64,000 nt of DNA from contig JBDKTA010000022.1 of assembly GCA_039680605.1 (NCBI GenBank), positions 62,001 through 126,000 on the forward strand, read 5' to 3'. The notes under the pieces are model-generated. The model ran no database searches. It was given only the letters and a program-made list of their open reading frames with translations, and was not told the origin of the DNA. The translations under genes and the position numbers were made by a program. The number at the start of each line of letters is the position of its first letter. Within the stretch, counting starts at the first letter, position 1. This document shows positions 32,781 through 41,621 of this stretch, piece after piece. This DNA is from Planctomycetaceae bacterium. Its GTDB lineage: Bacteria > Planctomycetota > Phycisphaerae > SM23-33.

Positions 32781-32800
32781 ACCACAGAGGCACAGAGGGG
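32781..32800. repeat. CGCAGAG-family half element
   Basis: ACCACAGAGGCACAGAGGGG follows the nfnB stop. It is a single arm of family D with no inverted partner nearby. The rest of 32769-33045 shows no other recognisable feature. Confidence 0.6.
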
Positions 32801-33045
32801 GACGAGGCAGGGAAGAAGCAGGATGGGCGGGCGGTGTGCGTAGCGTCTGACAACGCGCCGCGGTTTTGCCCTCGCCGCTTGCGGCTTAGCAGCTTCTAAC
32901 CTTCAAAGTCTCAGTAGTTGAACATTGAGGCAGTGGGGACTACAGTGGGTCCATGTTGCCACGAGTCATCTCTATCTCAGATTCCCGTCGCGACCAGGAA
33001 GACACGTCAGTCGTTGAGGCATCGGTGACGGGCACATATCACAAC

Positions 33046-33567
33046 ATGGAATTGTTGCCAAAGCGCAGCCTTATGCTGGCAAGCATGCTGGTGCTGCTGA
33101 GCAGCGCCCCCTGCTACGCCCACAGCGTTTCTCCCAGCGGCTTTGCCGTGGGGCCTCTTTCCTTTGTCCTGTTGTCTCGATGGTGGTGGGCACTGCCCGT
33201 CGCCGGGGCCATCATGCTGGAAATACTCCTGCTCTGGTTCCTTGTGAAGCAGGGTTCTCTGGGCGCGACCGCGTGGCGGGCGATCATCCTGTATCTGCTG
33301 ACGCTCGCAGTGGAGTCGGCGGTGTATTTCTCGTTTCCTTCGTGGTTCTTTGACGCCGGCTTCAGCCAGGACTTTGCCTGGACCACCTTCCTGCTCGTGG
33401 CGCTGGGTCTGCTGTCGCGGATCCCTTTCACGAAGATCCTCTACACGCGAAGAAACGTCTCCTGGTCAAAGGCGATTGCCGCAGGCATTGTGCCGGGGCT
33501 TGTCAGTTATCTCTTTCTTACCGCCGTGGCATTTGCGTTAAGCCACTGGCCCACACTACTTGTTTGA
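33046..33567 (+). CDS. Membrane protein of unknown function
   Basis: A 173-residue protein. From this ATG it opens with a clear secretion signal (SLMLASMLVLLSSAPCYA, cleavage likely after CYA). Four hydrophobic segments follow, centred near residues 45, 80, 110 and 155. An in-frame ATG at 32953 would add 31 polar residues ahead of the signal, which is unlikely. No family was recognised. GC content is lower than in the hydrogenase genes. It may be transcribed with the following small gene, 24 bp downstream. Confidence 0.6.
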   Translation: MELLPKRSLMLASMLVLLSSAPCYAHSVSPSGFAVGPLSFVLLSRWWWALPVAGAIMLEILLLWFLVKQGSLGATAWRAIILYLLTLAVESAVYFSFPSWFFDAGFSQDFAWTTFLLVALGLLSRIPFTKILYTRRNVSWSKAIAAGIVPGLVSYLFLTAVAFALSHWPTLLV

Positions 33568-33591
33568 CAGACTTCTCCAACTAGCTTCGCA

Positions 33592-34020
33592 ATGAGCAAG
33601 AAAGAACTAAACTGGTTGAGACGATTGATATCGTGGCTATCCGCAAAGCCGCCTCTGCCGACACCTCTTGAACTCATCGAGGACGGATTCGCGATCATCG
33701 CCGAAAAAGGTAGGATCCCTGTGCGTTGGGCGGACGTGAAGGAAGTCTTCGCCTTCAAGCGCGACATCTTCAGCGTGGATCTCATTTGCATCGGCTTTCG
33801 CACCAGCGACGAAGGCCACTACTTCGAGATCGACGAGCAGATGCCCGGTTATGACTCTGTCGTAGCGGCCTTGCCCCAGGCCTTTCCGGGATTCGACGAC
33901 AACTGGTGGTGCAAGGTTGCATATCCGCCCTTCAAGACCTGTTTCTGTTCCATGTGGGGCTCCCAGAAGATGGCTGGCATATGGGAACTGGGCCCGAAGG
34001 ACCTCTGCAAGGAAAGATGA
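33592..34020 (+). CDS. Small soluble protein of unknown function
   Basis: A 142-residue protein with no signal peptide. After a basic N-terminus it has alternating strands (FAIIAEKGRIPVRWADVKEVFAF, DLICIGFR) and a C-terminal segment with a Cys-rich KTCFCSMWG. The layout (strand pair, 'W-x-D-V-x-x-V-x-A-F-K', acidic loop) resembles small bacterial immunity-type proteins, but no family can be named with confidence. No ribosome binding site was seen before the ATG. It lies in a lower-GC block of small genes. Confidence 0.5.
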   Translation: MSKKELNWLRRLISWLSAKPPLPTPLELIEDGFAIIAEKGRIPVRWADVKEVFAFKRDIFSVDLICIGFRTSDEGHYFEIDEQMPGYDSVVAALPQAFPGFDDNWWCKVAYPPFKTCFCSMWGSQKMAGIWELGPKDLCKER

Positions 34021-34027
34021 CCTCGCA

Positions 34028-34501
34028 TCACTTTGACATTCCATCCCCGTCGCAACCCTGCAGGGTATGAATGGGACCGGCCTCATCGAGCACGACCTGG
34101 GCCCGCCGGCACACGTGGTCGATGCGCCGGATCAGTTCCGCGGCCGTTGCCGCTGAGAAGCTGCCATCATTGGCGATGACGGCGCTGGCCTCTTGGAGAT
34201 CGGCGATGGCCCTCTCCAATTGCGGGACCTGCGAGACCACGATATCGTGCTGTTGGTTCTGCTGGAAGACTTCCAGGCGTGAAATCAAGTCGGCTGCCTT
34301 GCCAACGATCCGAAGGATCTTGCTGCCCGGCTGCAGTTCCGGCCAGACCGTCTTCAACGGCCGCCTGCGCTTATAGGGCCCATATTTAACGAGGATGAAG
34401 GAAAGCAGAACTATGGCCGCCACGATGCTGAGAATACGCAGAAATATCGCTTCGAGCATTGCCCCTTCGCCCCCGTGGGCCATCATCGCTCCGCATTCCA
34501 T
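34028..34501 (-). CDS. Membrane-anchored helical protein of unknown function
   Basis: A 157-residue protein, or 143 if the ATG at 34459 is used. One transmembrane segment (FLRILSIVAAIVLLSFILV) lies near the N-terminus, followed by a basic YKRRRP stretch and a long, probably coiled-coil cytoplasmic part. The later ATG would place the helix directly at the N-terminus and may be the real start. No known family was recognised. It is convergent with the gene at 33592-34020, with seven bases between. Confidence 0.5.
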   Translation of the reverse strand: MECGAMMAHGGEGAMLEAIFLRILSIVAAIVLLSFILVKYGPYKRRRPLKTVWPELQPGSKILRIVGKAADLISRLEVFQQNQQHDIVVSQVPQLERAIADLQEASAVIANDGSFSAATAAELIRRIDHVCRRAQVVLDEAGPIHTLQGCDGDGMSK

Positions 34502-34581
34502 CGCTCGCTCCTATCTCTGAGGAGGCTTCGCGTTTCGCCTACACAACATCCAAACCACTATGCGCGACCATCAGGTCCATG

Positions 34582-34773
34582 TCAGTCGCGCCTCATCCGG
34601 TTGAGATTGCCTTGCCAGGCGATCTTGCCTTTCAGGGCGCGGAGCTTCTTCTGGCTATGGAACTGCACCAACAGGCGCAGCCCCGATTCGATCGCAGCAC
34701 GCTTCGTCGGGCATCCACTGGACCGCAGCGCCCGCTCCATGAGCTGGTCGTCAATCATCACGTTGGTTCTCAT
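34582..34773 (-). CDS. vapB: VapB-type antitoxin without a toxin partner
   Basis: A 63-residue protein of the VapB/DUF2191 type: MRTNVMIDDQLMERALR, a ribbon-helix-helix DNA-binding start, then TKRAAIESGLRLLVQ and a basic tail. These antitoxins normally sit directly before a PIN-domain VapC ribonuclease. Here the next 80 bases downstream on the same strand read MDLMVAHSGLDVV and a stop, and no PIN domain follows. GGAGA lies about seven bases before the ATG. It is an orphan antitoxin or the remains of a module. Confidence 0.7.
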   Translation of the reverse strand: MRTNVMIDDQLMERALRSSGCPTKRAAIESGLRLLVQFHSQKKLRALKGKIAWQGNLNRMRRD

Positions 34774-34885
34774 CGGAAGTCTCCATCGATGCGTATTCCT
34801 TATACCATTGGAGCAGCGCGAAGGGGATTCTCAAAGCCCTGGTCACTGAAGTGGCCTGGCCGAAACGTTCGGAGGGGAGGGGCGA

Positions 34886-36082
34886 TTAATCGCTCCCGCG
34901 AGAAGAGGGTGTCACGCGCATTTCGTCGAAGAAGGGCGTGCTGTTGCGGCGGACGCATTGGGCGGCGTAGTAGTACATCGCCGCGGTCCAGGTTTGCCAG
35001 TCCTGGCCATGCACCTTGCCGTCCTGCGCGCGGAGCCATTCGTTGAAACCGTACTCCAGGTTCGGATTGGCCGCGGGCCGCACCAGGCGGGTCAGTTCCA
35101 TCAGTTTCTTGGTCGCCAGGCGCCGCCGCCCCGCGGCGACCAGGGCGGCGACGTAGAACCCGCAGATGAACGGCCAGATGCCGCCGTTGTGGTACGTTCC
35201 GGGCAGGTTGAACGACGCGTAGCGCGCCCGCCAGTCGGGGTCTTCCGGACGGATGTACGGAAACAGATTGGGCGGCAGATTCGGTCCCAGCTCGCCCCTG
35301 CGACGCAGCAGGCGGCAGTGTTGCTCGATCCAGGCGACCATATCGCGGGCGCGGCTGGGCGAGGCCAGGCCCGACAGGATCGCCAGCGAGTTGCCCAGCA
35401 GGTCGAAGCGGTCGCTGCCGTAGAGCTTGTACGACCAGAGGGCGTAGTACGGGCGGTGCCTGACCGTCAGTCCGGTGTGGGGCCGGCTCCGGCGGGTCAG
35501 GTCGTCATCGACGATGAACTTCGACATCAGGTCCCGCAGCAGGTCGGCCTTGTCGTGGCGGCCCATCAGTCGCAGATAGCTGTAGAGCACGGTGTTGACG
35601 AATAGGCCGTACCCCAGAACCCACTGCTCGTCGCGCCAGTCGCTGGTGGGCTGTTGGGTGACGATAACGCGGTCGCAGGGGCTCTGGCAGTCCATCCAGT
35701 CCATGGCCCGCCCGGCGGCCCGGGCGAGAAACTCCTGCTCCCCGGTGGCGCGGCGGAAGCACCCGACAGCCAGCAGAAACAGCGGGGTGGTGTCACTGGC
35801 ACCGCGATTGTCGGGGTCATGCACCATCGAGGGAATGGACCCGTGCTCGGACTGGTTGGCGGCTGCGGACTCCATCGCCCGGCGCAGCGCTGCGATAAGC
35901 TTGCGATCGCCGCTGAGCAGGATGCCCGGAGCGGCGATCATCAGGTCGCGCGTGTAGGGTTCGGGGTACCCCCACCCTGCGGTGCGGAACAGGCCGTGGT
36001 ACGGCCCGTGCGCATTGTGGCGCAGCACCTCCAGCGCCGCCTCTTCGGCGCGGGCGACCAGTACGGATTGCTCGGTGTTCAT
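34886..36082 (-). CDS. Six-hairpin glycosidase-like protein
   Basis: A 398-residue alpha/alpha-toroid glycosidase-like protein related to amylo-alpha-1,6-glucosidase/GH63/GH100 proteins. Repeating helical pairs are seen, with YPEPYTRDLMIAAPG, DPDNRGASDTTPLFL, SDWRDEQWVLGYGLFVNT, GTYHNGGIWPFICGFYVA and YGFNEWLRAQDG. Conserved acidic residues in these segments are candidate catalytic residues. No signal peptide is present. It follows a GT4 gene by 17 bp and is likely the last gene of a three-gene operon with that GT4 and an LmbE-type deacetylase. The substrate is not determined. Confidence 0.75.
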   Translation of the reverse strand: MNTEQSVLVARAEEAALEVLRHNAHGPYHGLFRTAGWGYPEPYTRDLMIAAPGILLSGDRKLIAALRRAMESAAANQSEHGSIPSMVHDPDNRGASDTTPLFLLAVGCFRRATGEQEFLARAAGRAMDWMDCQSPCDRVIVTQQPTSDWRDEQWVLGYGLFVNTVLYSYLRLMGRHDKADLLRDLMSKFIVDDDLTRRSRPHTGLTVRHRPYYALWSYKLYGSDRFDLLGNSLAILSGLASPSRARDMVAWIEQHCRLLRRRGELGPNLPPNLFPYIRPEDPDWRARYASFNLPGTYHNGGIWPFICGFYVAALVAAGRRRLATKKLMELTRLVRPAANPNLEYGFNEWLRAQDGKVHGQDWQTWTAAMYYYAAQCVRRNSTPFFDEMRVTPSSRGSD

Positions 36083-36099
36083 CGTTCAGGAACCCTTGC

Positions 36100-37332
36100 T
36101 CACGCTGTATGCGGCGGCGCGGACGCCGCCTGCGGCGTAGCGTTCTGTGGGCGGGCGGTCTGGGAACTAGCGACAGGACGCTCGCCCTCCCCCGCGACCC
36201 CCAGGCGCCGCGACACGATCTCCAGGAACCGCCGCGCCACCACCCGGTAGTCGTACCGTTCGACGACGCGCTTACGCCCGGCCTCGCCCATCGACGCGCG
36301 AAGCTCCGGTTTCTTCATCAGCGCCAGCAGGTACTCGGCGATGTCGTACACGCTGGCGCGGTAGTCCACCAGGCGGGGGCGCTTGAAGACGATCCGGTGG
36401 CCGTTCTTGTAGCCCTGGTCCTCGCCCACGATCGTCTCGCGCAGCAGCACTTCCTGCGCGACCCCCGCCAGCAGCGCCGTCTCGTTATGCACCAGCGTGT
36501 CGAGCATGCCCATGGCCTTGATGCCGATCACCGGCCGACCGCATGCCCCGGCCTCGATCTGCGGCATGCCGAACCCTTCCAGCCGCGACGGCGCCGCGTA
36601 GATGTCGCAGGCGGCGATCAGGTAGGGCATGTAGTTCCGCGAGACGCGGCTGGAGGCATAGATCATGTTCTTCTCGATGCCCAAGTCCGTCGCCAGTTGC
36701 ATGTCGGCCAGGTTCTGCTGTTCGGTGCGCGGCTGCGGCCAGACCTTGCAGACGTACTTCCAGTCCGGCGCCTTGGCGTCGATGAGCGCCAGGGCCTGCA
36801 TGACTTCCTGGGCGCCCTTGCTGGCCGCGTCGCCGCCGACGGTGAGGATCATGAGCTGGTCGTCCGCCACGCCCAGGGCCTCGCGAACGGCCCGGACCTT
36901 CGGGTCGTTGCGGTCTCGGGGGATGAACGTGTCGCAGTCACAGCCGACGGGCAGCACTTCCATGATGTCGCCGCGCAGACCGTCGCGCTGGAAGACCTGC
37001 TTGACCCATTCGCTGGTCACCAGCACCAGCGGCAGCTTCTCCAGCACCTGGCGGTAGTTGGCCATATACCCGTCGGCGACCAGCCACGGGACGGGCCTCA
37101 CGCCGTAGCGCATCGGGTGCATCGCCAGGTGGGCGGTGTGCCCCCAGTACCCGATGCCCGCCACCACGTCGGGAACGAACCAGCGGTAGTACCATTCTTT
37201 CTCCTGGGCCGACTCGAAATGCACCGCGTGGGCGTCGACTCCCAGTTCGAGCAACCCCTTGTAGAGCAGATCGCCTTGCGTTGCCAGCCCGCCCGGCGAG
37301 GGCGGGTAGTCATACAGCACAAGTACTTTCAT
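36100..37332 (-). CDS. GT4 glycosyltransferase
   Basis: A 410-residue GT4 protein. It opens MKVLVLYDYPPSPGGLATQG, the nucleotide/acceptor loop, and has ILTVGGDAASKGAQEVM and the E-x7-E site in PSRLEGFGMPQIEAG. The C-terminal 25 residues are Pro/Ala/Thr-rich and low in complexity. Its ATG at 37332 overlaps the stop of the PIG-L deacetylase gene by four bases. A GT4 next to an LmbE-type deacetylase is the arrangement used for low-molecular-weight thiols such as mycothiol or bacillithiol, but also in many glycan pathways. The six-hairpin glycosidase downstream makes a glycan role as likely. Confidence 0.85.
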   Translation of the reverse strand: MKVLVLYDYPPSPGGLATQGDLLYKGLLELGVDAHAVHFESAQEKEWYYRWFVPDVVAGIGYWGHTAHLAMHPMRYGVRPVPWLVADGYMANYRQVLEKLPLVLVTSEWVKQVFQRDGLRGDIMEVLPVGCDCDTFIPRDRNDPKVRAVREALGVADDQLMILTVGGDAASKGAQEVMQALALIDAKAPDWKYVCKVWPQPRTEQQNLADMQLATDLGIEKNMIYASSRVSRNYMPYLIAACDIYAAPSRLEGFGMPQIEAGACGRPVIGIKAMGMLDTLVHNETALLAGVAQEVLLRETIVGEDQGYKNGHRIVFKRPRLVDYRASVYDIAEYLLALMKKPELRASMGEAGRKRVVERYDYRVVARRFLEIVSRRLGVAGEGERPVASSQTARPQNATPQAASAPPHTA

Positions 37333-37940
37333 GAGCGCTGCACCTCCCGAACGTGCGGCCACACGCGGAACGCCTCGCGCGCCAGGCACGCCTGGACTTC
37401 GAAGGAATTTTCCCCGTAGCCGTAGATGTCGCGAACAAGACTCCTCTTGCGGGCCCATTCCTCCGCGCTGAGGTTGAGGGTCACATCCGCTCCAGGCCGG
37501 ATCCGGCAGCGTTCTCGCGCGGGGCCGGCACAGTAGCAAAAGGTCCACAATCGCCCGCATCGCAGAACGCCTTCTCGCACCAGGCGCCGCACCTGGCGAT
37601 GCACCTGCCTGTGGCGCGGATGGCCGTACTCGCCATTGGCCCCGTGCGTCAGGCACAGGTCCCACCGGCGGGCGCCCAGTTCGCGGACGATGACCTCGCC
37701 GATGTCGCGGCGCGGGTTGATCCGCCCCAGCGGATTGGCGTCGTCGACGTCGTGCATTATTCCTGCCAGGCCCAGTTGGCGGCAAACCGCGCGGAACTTC
37801 GGTGCTCGGTCGGCATCGCCGGCGCGGCAGAGGCAAAGCACGCTCCAGTCCCAGTTGAGATTCCCCAGGATAAGTCCTCCGCACCAGATGATTTCGTCAT
37901 CGGGATGCGCCACGATGACCGCCGCCCTCCGGCTACCCAT
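37329..37940 (-). CDS. PIG-L/LmbE family deacetylase
   Basis: A 203-residue zinc deacetylase-like protein. The family's metal motif is VAHPDDEIIWCGG (H-P-D-D-E), and the downstream histidine motif is seen as LTHGANGEYGHPRHRQVH. Members remove acetyl groups from GlcNAc-type sugars. It begins the operon with the GT4 gene. The amino-terminal MGSRRAAVIV leads directly into the Rossmann-like fold, so the ATG at 37940 fits. The family is firm and the exact substrate is not known. Confidence 0.88.
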   Translation of the reverse strand: MGSRRAAVIVAHPDDEIIWCGGLILGNLNWDWSVLCLCRAGDADRAPKFRAVCRQLGLAGIMHDVDDANPLGRINPRRDIGEVIVRELGARRWDLCLTHGANGEYGHPRHRQVHRQVRRLVREGVLRCGRLWTFCYCAGPARERCRIRPGADVTLNLSAEEWARKRSLVRDIYGYGENSFEVQACLAREAFRVWPHVREVQRS

Positions 37941-38004
37941 GCAGGAATTATATCCCCCGCCGGCGGTTCCTCTTTACCGCGAGGCCGTGAACTGGTTAAC
38001 TGTT

Positions 38005-38101
38005 GAATTGCGGATTTTGGATTTCGGATTGCGGATTACTGCCTGGGCCACGCGAATGCTTCGCAGCTAATCCGCAATCCGCAATCTCAAATCCGCAATT
38101 C
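38005..38101. repeat. GCGGATT inverted repeat pair (family C), copy 3
   Basis: GAATTGCGGATT begins the left arm (38005-38037), and the right arm (38069-38101) ends AATCCGCAATTC. GTTAAC lies on both outer sides, which looks like a target duplication or an extension of the repeat. It lies between the LmbE gene and the MFS gene. Confidence 0.8.
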
Positions 38102-38141
38102 GTTAACTGGCGATGGCCAGATAGCGAGGTAGATCGCCTAC

Positions 38142-39296
38142 ATGACCAGAATTCTTATCGTCACAATGCTGGAGAGCTTCGCCGGGATCCTCGTCCAGCG
38201 GGGCATCTTCTTTTACAGCAAAGAGCATCTGGCTTTCACCAAGGTCGACAATCTCTGGCTCGCCTTGGCCACCGGCGCCCCATACGTGCTGGGGGCGCTG
38301 GCCAGTCACCCGCTTTCGCGCCGCCTGGGTGAGCGGCGGCTGTTGTTGCTGCTGCTGGTCGGGCAGATCCTCTCCCTCGTGCCGATTATCGCCGCACCGC
38401 ACGCGACAACGCTTTTCATCTGTGGCGCCGTCTTCAGCATTCTCGTCGGCGTCAAGTGGCCGCTGGTGGAAAGCTACGTCAGTGCCGGCCTCGAGCCCTC
38501 CCGGCAGTTCCAGGCCGTCGGCGTCTTCAACATCACGTGGTCCGGCGCGGTCCCGCTGGCACTGGCGGCCGCAGGGTTGCTGATCTGGGCTGCCCCGTGG
38601 GCGCTGTTCGTGGCGGCGCTGGCGGTCTTCGCCCTCAACCTGCTGCCGACGCTGGGTCTGCCCGCCGTGCCCGTGCATCTGCCCGACGACCACCCGCAGC
38701 GCCCCGACGGCGCGACGCTGGGGCGATACCGCTCGCTGCTGACGGCCAGCCGCGCCCTGCTGGTCAGCAGCTACTGCCTGATGTGGATCCTCGCGGCGGT
38801 GCTTCCGGATATCCTCATCGAGTCGCTGGGCATCAGCCTGCTGCTGGCCCCGGCGCTGGCGGCGTTGCCGGACCTGATGCGCCTGGGCATGTTCATTCTT
38901 CTGACGGTCCGGTCACAATGGCACGGGCGCGTGTGGCCGCTCGTGGTCGCCGCGGCCGCGATGCCCATCGGGTTCCTGGCCATCATGAGCAGCCGGGGGC
39001 TGGGCATGGTGCTCGGCGGCGAGATCGTGTTCGGCCTGGCGATCGGGATGGTCTACTACGCGGCGCTCTACTACGCCCTGGCGAGCAAGAACGCCTCGGT
39101 AGAAGCCGGCGGGGCGCACGAGGCGCTGATCGGCGCGGGATTCATCTTCGGGCCCACGGCTTGCCTGATCGGAATCTACCTCTCCTCCGGCGGCGCGATG
39201 AGCGTGCTGACGGGCACCGTCACCGGCGTGGGACCGCTGATCCTGGCGACAACCGTCATGGCTGCCTGGCCGCTGCTGAAACTTCGCGGCCGCTGA
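38142..39296 (+). CDS. Major facilitator superfamily transporter
   Basis: A 384-residue membrane protein with about twelve hydrophobic helices in two halves. The first half has LASHPLSRRLGERRLLLLLLVG, close to the MFS loop motif between helices 2 and 3. Charged linker RPDGATLGRYRSLL separates the halves. The substrate cannot be read from sequence. It is divergent from LmbE and convergent with cobQ, whose stop is 13 bp away. No signal of co-regulation with either is visible. Confidence 0.8.
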   Translation: MTRILIVTMLESFAGILVQRGIFFYSKEHLAFTKVDNLWLALATGAPYVLGALASHPLSRRLGERRLLLLLLVGQILSLVPIIAAPHATTLFICGAVFSILVGVKWPLVESYVSAGLEPSRQFQAVGVFNITWSGAVPLALAAAGLLIWAAPWALFVAALAVFALNLLPTLGLPAVPVHLPDDHPQRPDGATLGRYRSLLTASRALLVSSYCLMWILAAVLPDILIESLGISLLLAPALAALPDLMRLGMFILLTVRSQWHGRVWPLVVAAAAMPIGFLAIMSSRGLGMVLGGEIVFGLAIGMVYYAALYYALASKNASVEAGGAHEALIGAGFIFGPTACLIGIYLSSGGAMSVLTGTVTGVGPLILATTVMAAWPLLKLRGR

Positions 39297-39309
39297 TTCG
39301 CCGCGCGGC

Positions 39310-40824
39310 TCAAAGCCCCACGATCGCCGACAGGCGGTCCATGTCCAGGTGCTTGCGGAAATGCTCGGCCAGCAGATCGTACTGGCTTTCGCGGAACGCG
39401 GCGATCGACTGCGACGACTCCGCTGCGAACTGATCGCCCAGGTGCGGGCACAGTTCCCTCAGAAACGCGCGGCGGAACTCGACCACGTCGAACAGCCCGT
39501 GCAGATAGGTGCCCCAGATCTTCCCATCGGCGCTGATGCAGCCGTCGAGGCCGGGCGAGGCCTTGCCATTGCGGGTGTCGATCTCCACAGCCCCCTCCAT
39601 CGCGGCGGGAGGCTGCGTGACGCCCATGTGGATCTCGTACCCGTCCACGCGCTGGCCCAGGCGTCGCCACACCCCCGCCGTGCGCGTGAGCGTCTTGTCG
39701 GCGGCCAAAGTTGTCTGAAGGTCCAGCACGCCCAGGCCCGCGGTCTGTCCGGGCGGGCCTTCCACGCCGCCGGGGTCAGCGATGGTCGCCCCGAGCATCT
39801 GGTAGCCGCCGCACACGCCGCCGAGGCGCCCGCCCGCTTGCAAATAGCTTTTGATCGCCGCGTCCCAACCGACCTGGCGCATCCATTCCAGATCGCTGCG
39901 CACATTCTTGGCCCCGGGCAGAATCACCAAGTCGTACCCGATCAGCCGCCGCGGCCGGGCCAGGTAGTGCAGGTTCACCACGCCCTCGCGCTGTAGCGGG
40001 CCAAAGTCGGTAAAGTTCGAGATGTGCGGCAGGCGGATCACGGCGATATTGATCCGCCCGCTGACCGGTCCTGCCGGCGGGTCGATCAGCGTGTCCAGCG
40101 GCATGCCGTCTTCGGAATCGATCTGCACGTGGTAGAAGAACGGCACCAGGCCCAGCATCGGCACGCCCGTGCGCTCGCTCAGCCAGGCCATGCCGTCGTC
40201 GAACAGCCGCGCGTCGCCGCGGAAGCGGTTGATGATCACGCCCGCCACGGCAGAGCGGTCCTGCGGCGGGATCACGTCCAGCGTTCCGACGATCTGCGCG
40301 AAGACGCCGCCGCGGTCGATGTCGGCCACCAGCAGCACCGGCGCCTCGCCCGCCGCGGCCATCCGGAAGTTTACGAAGTCGCGCGGGCGCAGGTTCACTT
40401 CGGCACACGAGCCGGCGCCTTCCATCACCACCAGGTCGTACCGGTCGCGCAGGCGGTCGAGGCTTTGCCGCGAGGCCGCAAAGAGCGCATCGGTGTCGGC
40501 GAAGTAGTCTGCCGCGCTGCTGACGCCGACGGCTTTGCCATGCACGATGACCTGGGCGTGGATGTCAGCCGAGGGCTTGAGCAGCACCGGGTTCATGTCG
40601 ACGGTGGGCTCGAGCCCGGCGGCCTGGGCCTGGACGACCTGGGCGCGGCCCATTTCGCCGCCGTCGAGGGTGACGTAAGAATTGTTCGACATGTTCTGGG
40701 CCTTGAACGGCGCCACGCGCAGCCCCATGTTTCGGAAGATCCGGCACAGGGCCGTCACGACGATGCTCTTGCCGACATCCGACCCGGTCCCCAGAACCGC
40801 CAGGCATTTTCCGCGCGGGGGCAT
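39310..40824 (-). CDS. cobQ: Adenosylcobyric acid synthase (glutamine-hydrolysing)
   Basis: A 504-residue CobQ/CbiP. It adds four amides to adenosylcobyrinic acid a,c-diamide on the way to cobalamin. The N-terminal dethiobiotin-synthetase-like P-loop domain reads AVLGTGSDVGKSIVVTALCR and AQNMSNNSYVT, both typical of CobQ. The GATase domain has the nucleophile in GVCGGYQMLG and the histidine motif in GYEIHMGVT. The ATG at 40824 (MPPRGK) is chosen; the upstream frame lies in the ABC ATPase gene, five bases away. It follows a corrinoid-type importer, so uptake and salvage are linked. Confidence 0.95.
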   Translation of the reverse strand: MPPRGKCLAVLGTGSDVGKSIVVTALCRIFRNMGLRVAPFKAQNMSNNSYVTLDGGEMGRAQVVQAQAAGLEPTVDMNPVLLKPSADIHAQVIVHGKAVGVSSAADYFADTDALFAASRQSLDRLRDRYDLVVMEGAGSCAEVNLRPRDFVNFRMAAAGEAPVLLVADIDRGGVFAQIVGTLDVIPPQDRSAVAGVIINRFRGDARLFDDGMAWLSERTGVPMLGLVPFFYHVQIDSEDGMPLDTLIDPPAGPVSGRINIAVIRLPHISNFTDFGPLQREGVVNLHYLARPRRLIGYDLVILPGAKNVRSDLEWMRQVGWDAAIKSYLQAGGRLGGVCGGYQMLGATIADPGGVEGPPGQTAGLGVLDLQTTLAADKTLTRTAGVWRRLGQRVDGYEIHMGVTQPPAAMEGAVEIDTRNGKASPGLDGCISADGKIWGTYLHGLFDVVEFRRAFLRELCPHLGDQFAAESSQSIAAFRESQYDLLAEHFRKHLDMDRLSAIVGL

Positions 40825-40829
40825 GGTGT

Positions 40830-41621
40830 TCACTCCGCCGTCACGATGGGCACGGCCCGGCCGGGAACGTCGATCAGGCGGATATCCACGCCGTAGGTCT
40901 GGGCGAGCACGTCGCTGCGGACGACGTCGCCGGCCTTGCCGTCGGCGACGACGCGCCCGCCGCGCATGAGGACCAGTTCGTCGGCGAACTGAGCGGCGAG
41001 GTTCACGTCGTGGCTGACGCAGACGACGGCCATCTCCCAGTCGTGGGCGAGGCGCTGCATCATCTGGTGGATTTTTAGCTGGTGCTTGATGTCGAGGTTG
41101 CTGGTGGGCTCGTCGAGCAGCAGGACCTGGGGCTGCTGGGCCAGCGCCCGGGCGATCATGACGCGCTGCGCCTCGCCGCCGGACAGCTCGCCCAGCGTGC
41201 GATCGGCGAAGGCCAGCGTGTCGGTCATCTCCATGGCCGCGCGGGCGACGTTGCGGTCCTGTTTGGCAGCCAGGCCCAGCACGCCGACGTGGGCGAAGCG
41301 CCCCATGAGCACCAGTTCGCTGACGGTGAAGGCGAACGCCGAGGTCGGGAACTGCGGCACGTACGCCATGACGCGGGCCAGGGCCTTGCGCGAATACTTC
41401 GTGAGCTCCTTGCCGTCCAGGCGGATCGACCCGCCCTGGGGGCGCAGCCACCCCAGCAGGCACCGCAGCAGCGTGGTCTTGCCCGAGCCGTTAGGCCCCA
41501 GCAGCGCCAGCAGCCGCCCGGCGGCGGCGTTGATGCTGATGTCCTCCAGCACCGGCGGCTGGTCCGGGCGGTACTGAAAGCTCAGCCCGCGCGCCTCGAG
41601 CACGTGCGATTGGCCGCTCAT
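40830..41621 (-). CDS. ABC transporter ATPase (BtuD/FecE type)
   Basis: A 263-residue ATPase with Walker A LLGPNGSGKTTLL, signature LSGGEAQRVMIARAL and Walker B VLLLDEPTSNLD, followed by the switch histidine in CVSHDVN. The sequence is of the iron-siderophore/cobalamin importer group. It overlaps the fused binding-protein/permease gene by four bases and ends five bases before cobQ. The gene context points to corrinoid uptake, although siderophore uptake remains possible. The permease lies upstream. Confidence 0.9.
   Translation of the reverse strand: MSGQSHVLEARGLSFQYRPDQPPVLEDISINAAAGRLLALLGPNGSGKTTLLRCLLGWLRPQGGSIRLDGKELTKYSRKALARVMAYVPQFPTSAFAFTVSELVLMGRFAHVGVLGLAAKQDRNVARAAMEMTDTLAFADRTLGELSGGEAQRVMIARALAQQPQVLLLDEPTSNLDIKHQLKIHQMMQRLAHDWEMAVVCVSHDVNLAAQFADELVLMRGGRVVADGKAGDVVRSDVLAQTYGVDIRLIDVPGRAVPIVTAE

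Noticed and set aside
34502-34581. Remnant VapC toxin after vapB
   Set aside because: Only MDLMVAHSGLDVV and a stop can be read; there are no PIN-domain acidic residues.
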